Assembly: GCA_934725535.1 (NCBI GenBank) | Contig: CAKVBV010000002.1 | Coordinates: 15,174-79,173, forward strand | Direction: 5' to 3' | Length of the DNA: 64,000 bases | Origin: an uncultured Bacteroidales bacterium | GTDB lineage: Bacteria; Bacteroidota; Bacteroidia; Bacteroidales; Paludibacteraceae | Program-made: the position numbers and the translations under genes | Notes under the pieces: model-generated | Databases searched by the model: none | Told to the model about the DNA's origin: nothing | The model's input: only the letters and a program-made list of their open reading frames with translations | Shown here: positions 61,410 to 64,000 of the stretch, one piece after another | Layout: each line of letters begins with the position of its first letter | Numbering within the stretch: position 1 is the first letter of the stretch

Positions 61410-62435
61410 ATGGAAACCAACGATAGCAAATACATGCACCGTTGCCTGCAGTTGGCGCGTCTCGGTGAGTACTATGTAGCCCCAAATCCTATGGTGGGTG
61501 CCGTTCTTGTATGCCGGCAGGGCGATAAGGAATGTATAGTGGGAGAAGGCTGGCACCGTCAGTACGGCGGACCGCATGCGGAGGTCAATTGTTTTCTTGA
61601 TGCAGAGAGCCGCCGGCATAATGCAAATTGGACAATGCAGGATTGCACCCTCTATGTCAGCCTTGAACCGTGCAGCCACTATGGCAAGACACCTCCTTGT
61701 GCCAATCTGATAGTGGAGAATGGGGTCAAACGTGTAGTAGTGGGCTGTACAGACCCCAACCCCAAAGTAGCAGGACGCGGCACCGAGATACTCCGCGATG
61801 CAGGCATAGAGGTTACCATAGGTGTATTGGAGCAGGAGTGCCATGAACTCAACAAACGTTTCATGTGTCTGCAAGAGAAACATCGCCCGTATATCACGTT
61901 GAAATGGGCGGAAACGGCTGATGGCTACCTCGACAGAGCACGTACCGATGGCAGTCCCGTGGTTATCTCCACGCCCCTTACCAAGCAACTCGTCCACCAA
62001 CAGCGGGCGGAGAATATGGCTATCATGGTGGGTACGCGCACTGCCCTTCTCGACAACCCGAGCCTGCGTACAACCCGATGGAACGGGCGGAATCCGATAC
62101 GTATTGTCCTTGATAGGCACCACCTGCTGCCACCCGATGCCAAACTGTTCTCACCCGATGCCGAGACTATCGTCTATAGCGACTGCACCGATTGGCAGTA
62201 TATCCTCAGCGGCCTGGCAGCGCGTAATATCCATTCGGTGTTGGTAGAGGGTGGAGCCACCTTGCTCAATTATATCATCAGTACAGGCATTTATGACGAA
62301 GTGCATATCGAGATGAGCAACCGCAAATTGGCAGATACGCCCGATTTCAACGGAGTCAAAGCACCCGATATGCACTTGCATACGATGCCCAAAATGGTAG
62401 ATAATCATATTATTTATATCGAAAAGTTTGCGTAA
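61410..62435 (+). CDS. ribD: Bifunctional riboflavin biosynthesis deaminase/reductase
   Basis: Deaminates then reduces the pyrimidine intermediate of riboflavin synthesis. The N-terminal deaminase domain has APNPMVGAVLV, the zinc ligands HAE (His56-Glu58) and PCSHYGKTPPC (Cys88 and Cys97). The reductase domain follows from about residue 150 (PYITLKWAETADGYLD, NMAIMVGTRTALLDNPSLRT, LVEGGATLLNYII). 341 residues is normal. No other rib genes are adjacent. It lies head to head with prmC. Confidence 0.94.
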   Translation: METNDSKYMHRCLQLARLGEYYVAPNPMVGAVLVCRQGDKECIVGEGWHRQYGGPHAEVNCFLDAESRRHNANWTMQDCTLYVSLEPCSHYGKTPPCANLIVENGVKRVVVGCTDPNPKVAGRGTEILRDAGIEVTIGVLEQECHELNKRFMCLQEKHRPYITLKWAETADGYLDRARTDGSPVVISTPLTKQLVHQQRAENMAIMVGTRTALLDNPSLRTTRWNGRNPIRIVLDRHHLLPPDAKLFSPDAETIVYSDCTDWQYILSGLAARNIHSVLVEGGATLLNYIISTGIYDEVHIEMSNRKLADTPDFNGVKAPDMHLHTMPKMVDNHIIYIEKFA

Positions 62436-62458
62436 CTGTATCTTTTTTTGTACTTTTG
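62427..62458 (+). promoter_or_regulatory. Promoter for the aminotransferase gene
   Basis: TTTG (62427-62430), 20 bp, TACTTTTG (62451-62458). The -33 box lies within the last codons of ribD. Confidence 0.82.
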
Positions 62459-62520
62459 CCACGCTAAGGCAAATCAGGTTGTCTTATCAAGATTAGTATT
62501 AACCTTTCATACCACAACCC

Positions 62521-63741
62521 ATGAAGACTCTCACAGTATCGACTCGTGCACAGAAGATGCCGATGTCACCCATTCGCAAACTGGCGAAGTACGCCGACAT
62601 GGCGAAGCGCAATGGCGTCAAAATCTATCATTTGAATATCGGGCAACCGGATATTCATACACCCGAATGTGCCTTGGAGGCTATCCGCGACTATCATCAG
62701 GACATCCTTTCCTACTCCCCCTCGCAGGGCGACCAGTCCTTGCGTACCAAGATGGTAGGCTATTACGCAGACTATGGCATAGACCTCTCACCCGATGAGA
62801 TTATTATCACAGCAGGCGGCTCCGAGGCTATTATGTTTGCCTATATGGCATGCCTCAACCCTGGCGATGAAATCATCGTTACCGACCCCAGTTATGCCAA
62901 CTATATGGCGTTTGCCATCTCGTGCGGTGCCATAGTAAAGCCGGTCAAGACACGTATCGAAGACGGTTTCAAACTGCCGTCGGTGGAGGAGTTCGAGAAG
63001 CAAATCACGCACAAGACACGTGCTATTCTTATATGCAACCCCAATAATCCCACGGGTTATCTCTATACCCGTCAGGAGATGTGCCAACTGCGCGACCTCG
63101 TCAAGAAGTACAATCTCTACCTGCTTTCCGATGAGGTGTATCGTGAGTTTATCTACACCAAACGACCCTACATATCGGCTTTCCACCTCGATGGAATCGA
63201 GGAAAACGTGGTGCTTATCGACTCTGTCAGCAAGCGTTACTCGGAGTGCGGTATCCGTATCGGGGCTTTGATAACCAAGAACAAAGAGGTGCACAATGCC
63301 GTCCTCAAGTTCTGTCAGGCACGTCTCTCGCCGCCTTCGTTAGGTCAGGTAATAGCAGAGGCATCGTTATCCACACCGCACGAGTATATGGAGCAGGTGT
63401 ACGACGAGTACCTGTCGCGCCGTAACTTCCTCATCGACCAACTCAACCAAATCCCGGGTGTCTTTGCTCCCACGCCTATGGGTGCGTTCTATGTGATGGT
63501 ACACTTGCCTGTGGACGACACCGACAAGTTCTGCAAATGGTGTCTCACCGACTTCCAATACGAGGGGCAGACCATCATGATGGCTCCCGGTAGCGGTTTC
63601 TACTATGATTCCGAAGACGGACGCCAGCAAGTGCGTATGGCGTATATCCTCAACCGTGAGGAACTCGCCAAGGCAGTCAAGGTACTCCGCAAGGCGTTGG
63701 AGACGTACAACAGCCTGCAAACACAGCCTGCAAAGGCGTAA
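62521..63741 (+). CDS. Pyridoxal phosphate-dependent class I/II aminotransferase (aspartate aminotransferase-like)
   Basis: Moves amino groups between amino acids and 2-oxoacids in the cytoplasm. Over 406 residues: YHLNIGQPDI, AGGSEAIMFAYMACLNPGDE, CNPNNPTGYLYTR (cofactor Asn), LLSDEVYREFIY (Asp and Tyr) and the Schiff-base Lys238 in DSVSKRYSECGIRIG, with the C-terminal VRMAYILNREEL carrying the substrate-binding Arg. The group is often annotated as aspartate or aromatic aminotransferase; which amino acid is used is not clear. Monocistronic, ending near a palindrome at 63754. Confidence 0.92.
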   Translation: MKTLTVSTRAQKMPMSPIRKLAKYADMAKRNGVKIYHLNIGQPDIHTPECALEAIRDYHQDILSYSPSQGDQSLRTKMVGYYADYGIDLSPDEIIITAGGSEAIMFAYMACLNPGDEIIVTDPSYANYMAFAISCGAIVKPVKTRIEDGFKLPSVEEFEKQITHKTRAILICNPNNPTGYLYTRQEMCQLRDLVKKYNLYLLSDEVYREFIYTKRPYISAFHLDGIEENVVLIDSVSKRYSECGIRIGALITKNKEVHNAVLKFCQARLSPPSLGQVIAEASLSTPHEYMEQVYDEYLSRRNFLIDQLNQIPGVFAPTPMGAFYVMVHLPVDDTDKFCKWCLTDFQYEGQTIMMAPGSGFYYDSEDGRQQVRMAYILNREELAKAVKVLRKALETYNSLQTQPAKA

Positions 63742-63753
63742 GTTTTTCTGAAG

Positions 63754-63772
63754 ACGACGCGGCTCGCGTCGT
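63754..63772. repeat. 19-bp palindrome, perfect copy (possible terminator)
   Basis: ACGACGCG-GCT-CGCGTCGT, 13 bases after the aminotransferase stop, followed by CTTTATCTT. TTTTTCTGAAGA, just before it, also occurs near the palindrome at 39062. Confidence 0.8.
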
Positions 63773-64000
63773 CTTTATCTTAATTGAGTCCCTCCTTTGG
63801 AGGTGAAGGAAATACCGCCTTATTGCGGATTTCCGGTTGGTGCCTTGTGGACATCATAGAACTCCTTAATCAGTTGGGGAGGTCTTTTCTATATCCTACA
63901 CTTTCCCGTCGCAGAGGAGATACAGCAATCTTAAAAAATGACACTTTTTTGCGGTAGCGAGGTGGTAACGAGTTGGTAACGCTTTCCTAACGAGTTGGTA
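63773..64000. repeat. Window end: GAGTCCCTCC hairpin and an 11-bp tandem array
   Basis: CCCTCCTTTGGAGG near 63790 is a short palindrome of C-rich type. From 63953 to the edge run 11-mers GGTAGCGAGGT, GGTAACGAGTT, GGTAACGCTTT, CCTAACGAGTT, GGTA..., continuing past the window. No gene is visible. Confidence 0.75.

Overview
The window comes from a chromosome of the order Bacteroidales, probably a gut or oral type. The evidence is promoters of the Bacteroidetes form (TTTG, about 20 bp, then TAnnTTTG) before many genes, a SusC/SusD pair with glycoside hydrolases, a DUF6377 regulator, DUF3467 and DUF3244-like proteins, a lipoprotein dipeptidyl peptidase III, and secreted proteins with C-terminal tails of the type IX secretion (T9SS) kind. 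GC is near 50%. I do not name a genus. No phage, complete insertion sequence, CRISPR array or rRNA operon is visible.

Layout. 1-2.6 kb: queA (cut by the window edge) and a THUMP-domain RNA methyltransferase. 3-6.7 kb: small envelope proteins and a membrane TPR regulator. 7.4-12.2 kb: alpha-glucan phosphorylase and a secreted endonuclease. 12.4-17.3 kb: housekeeping run with tsaC, a polyprenyl-phosphate sugar transferase, xseB, a GNAT, a sigma-54 activator, lptE and secG. 17.3-24.2 kb: a seven-gene leftward run (SGNH protein, glycosyltransferase, DUF3467, nucleoside phosphorylase, DPP III, aroA, short glycosyltransferase). 24.7-29.5 kb: rpmH, rbfA, a LolC/E-type permease, tRNA-Leu, lipoprotein, radical SAM protein and histidine kinase. 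29.8-35.9 kb: secreted proteins separated by repeat-rich DNA and a probable structured RNA. 36-39 kb: korA-korB. 39-42 kb: repeat-rich DNA with a radical SAM remnant, a PH-like membrane protein and a serine hydrolase. 42.2-47.6 kb: rsfS, ftsH and an M16 protease. 47.7-60.1 kb: a polysaccharide utilization locus. 60.1-63.7 kb: recX, prmC, ribD and an aminotransferase.

The polysaccharide locus is the main metabolic module. It combines an inverting-type GH97, SusD and SusC on the minus strand with a divergent GH87-like beta-helix protein and a DUF6377 regulator. The GH87 motifs suggest an alpha-1,3-linked glucan as target. Products would be cut to glucose by GH97. The phosphorylase at 7.4 kb handles alpha-1,4-glucan inside the cell.

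The most unusual content is between genes. There are four dispersed repeat families present as pairs (A 168-186 bp, B about 175 bp, C about 117 bp, D 80 bp), at least seven copies of a 19-bp palindrome, and many short tandem arrays whose units are 9, 10 or, most often, 11 bp. Repeat B carries a conserved promoter box and two conserved hairpins, so it may be a repeated small RNA. A separate, promoter-driven rod-shaped RNA of about 285 nt lies at 31.8-32.1 kb. Two repeat sequences have also entered the queA reading frame without breaking it.
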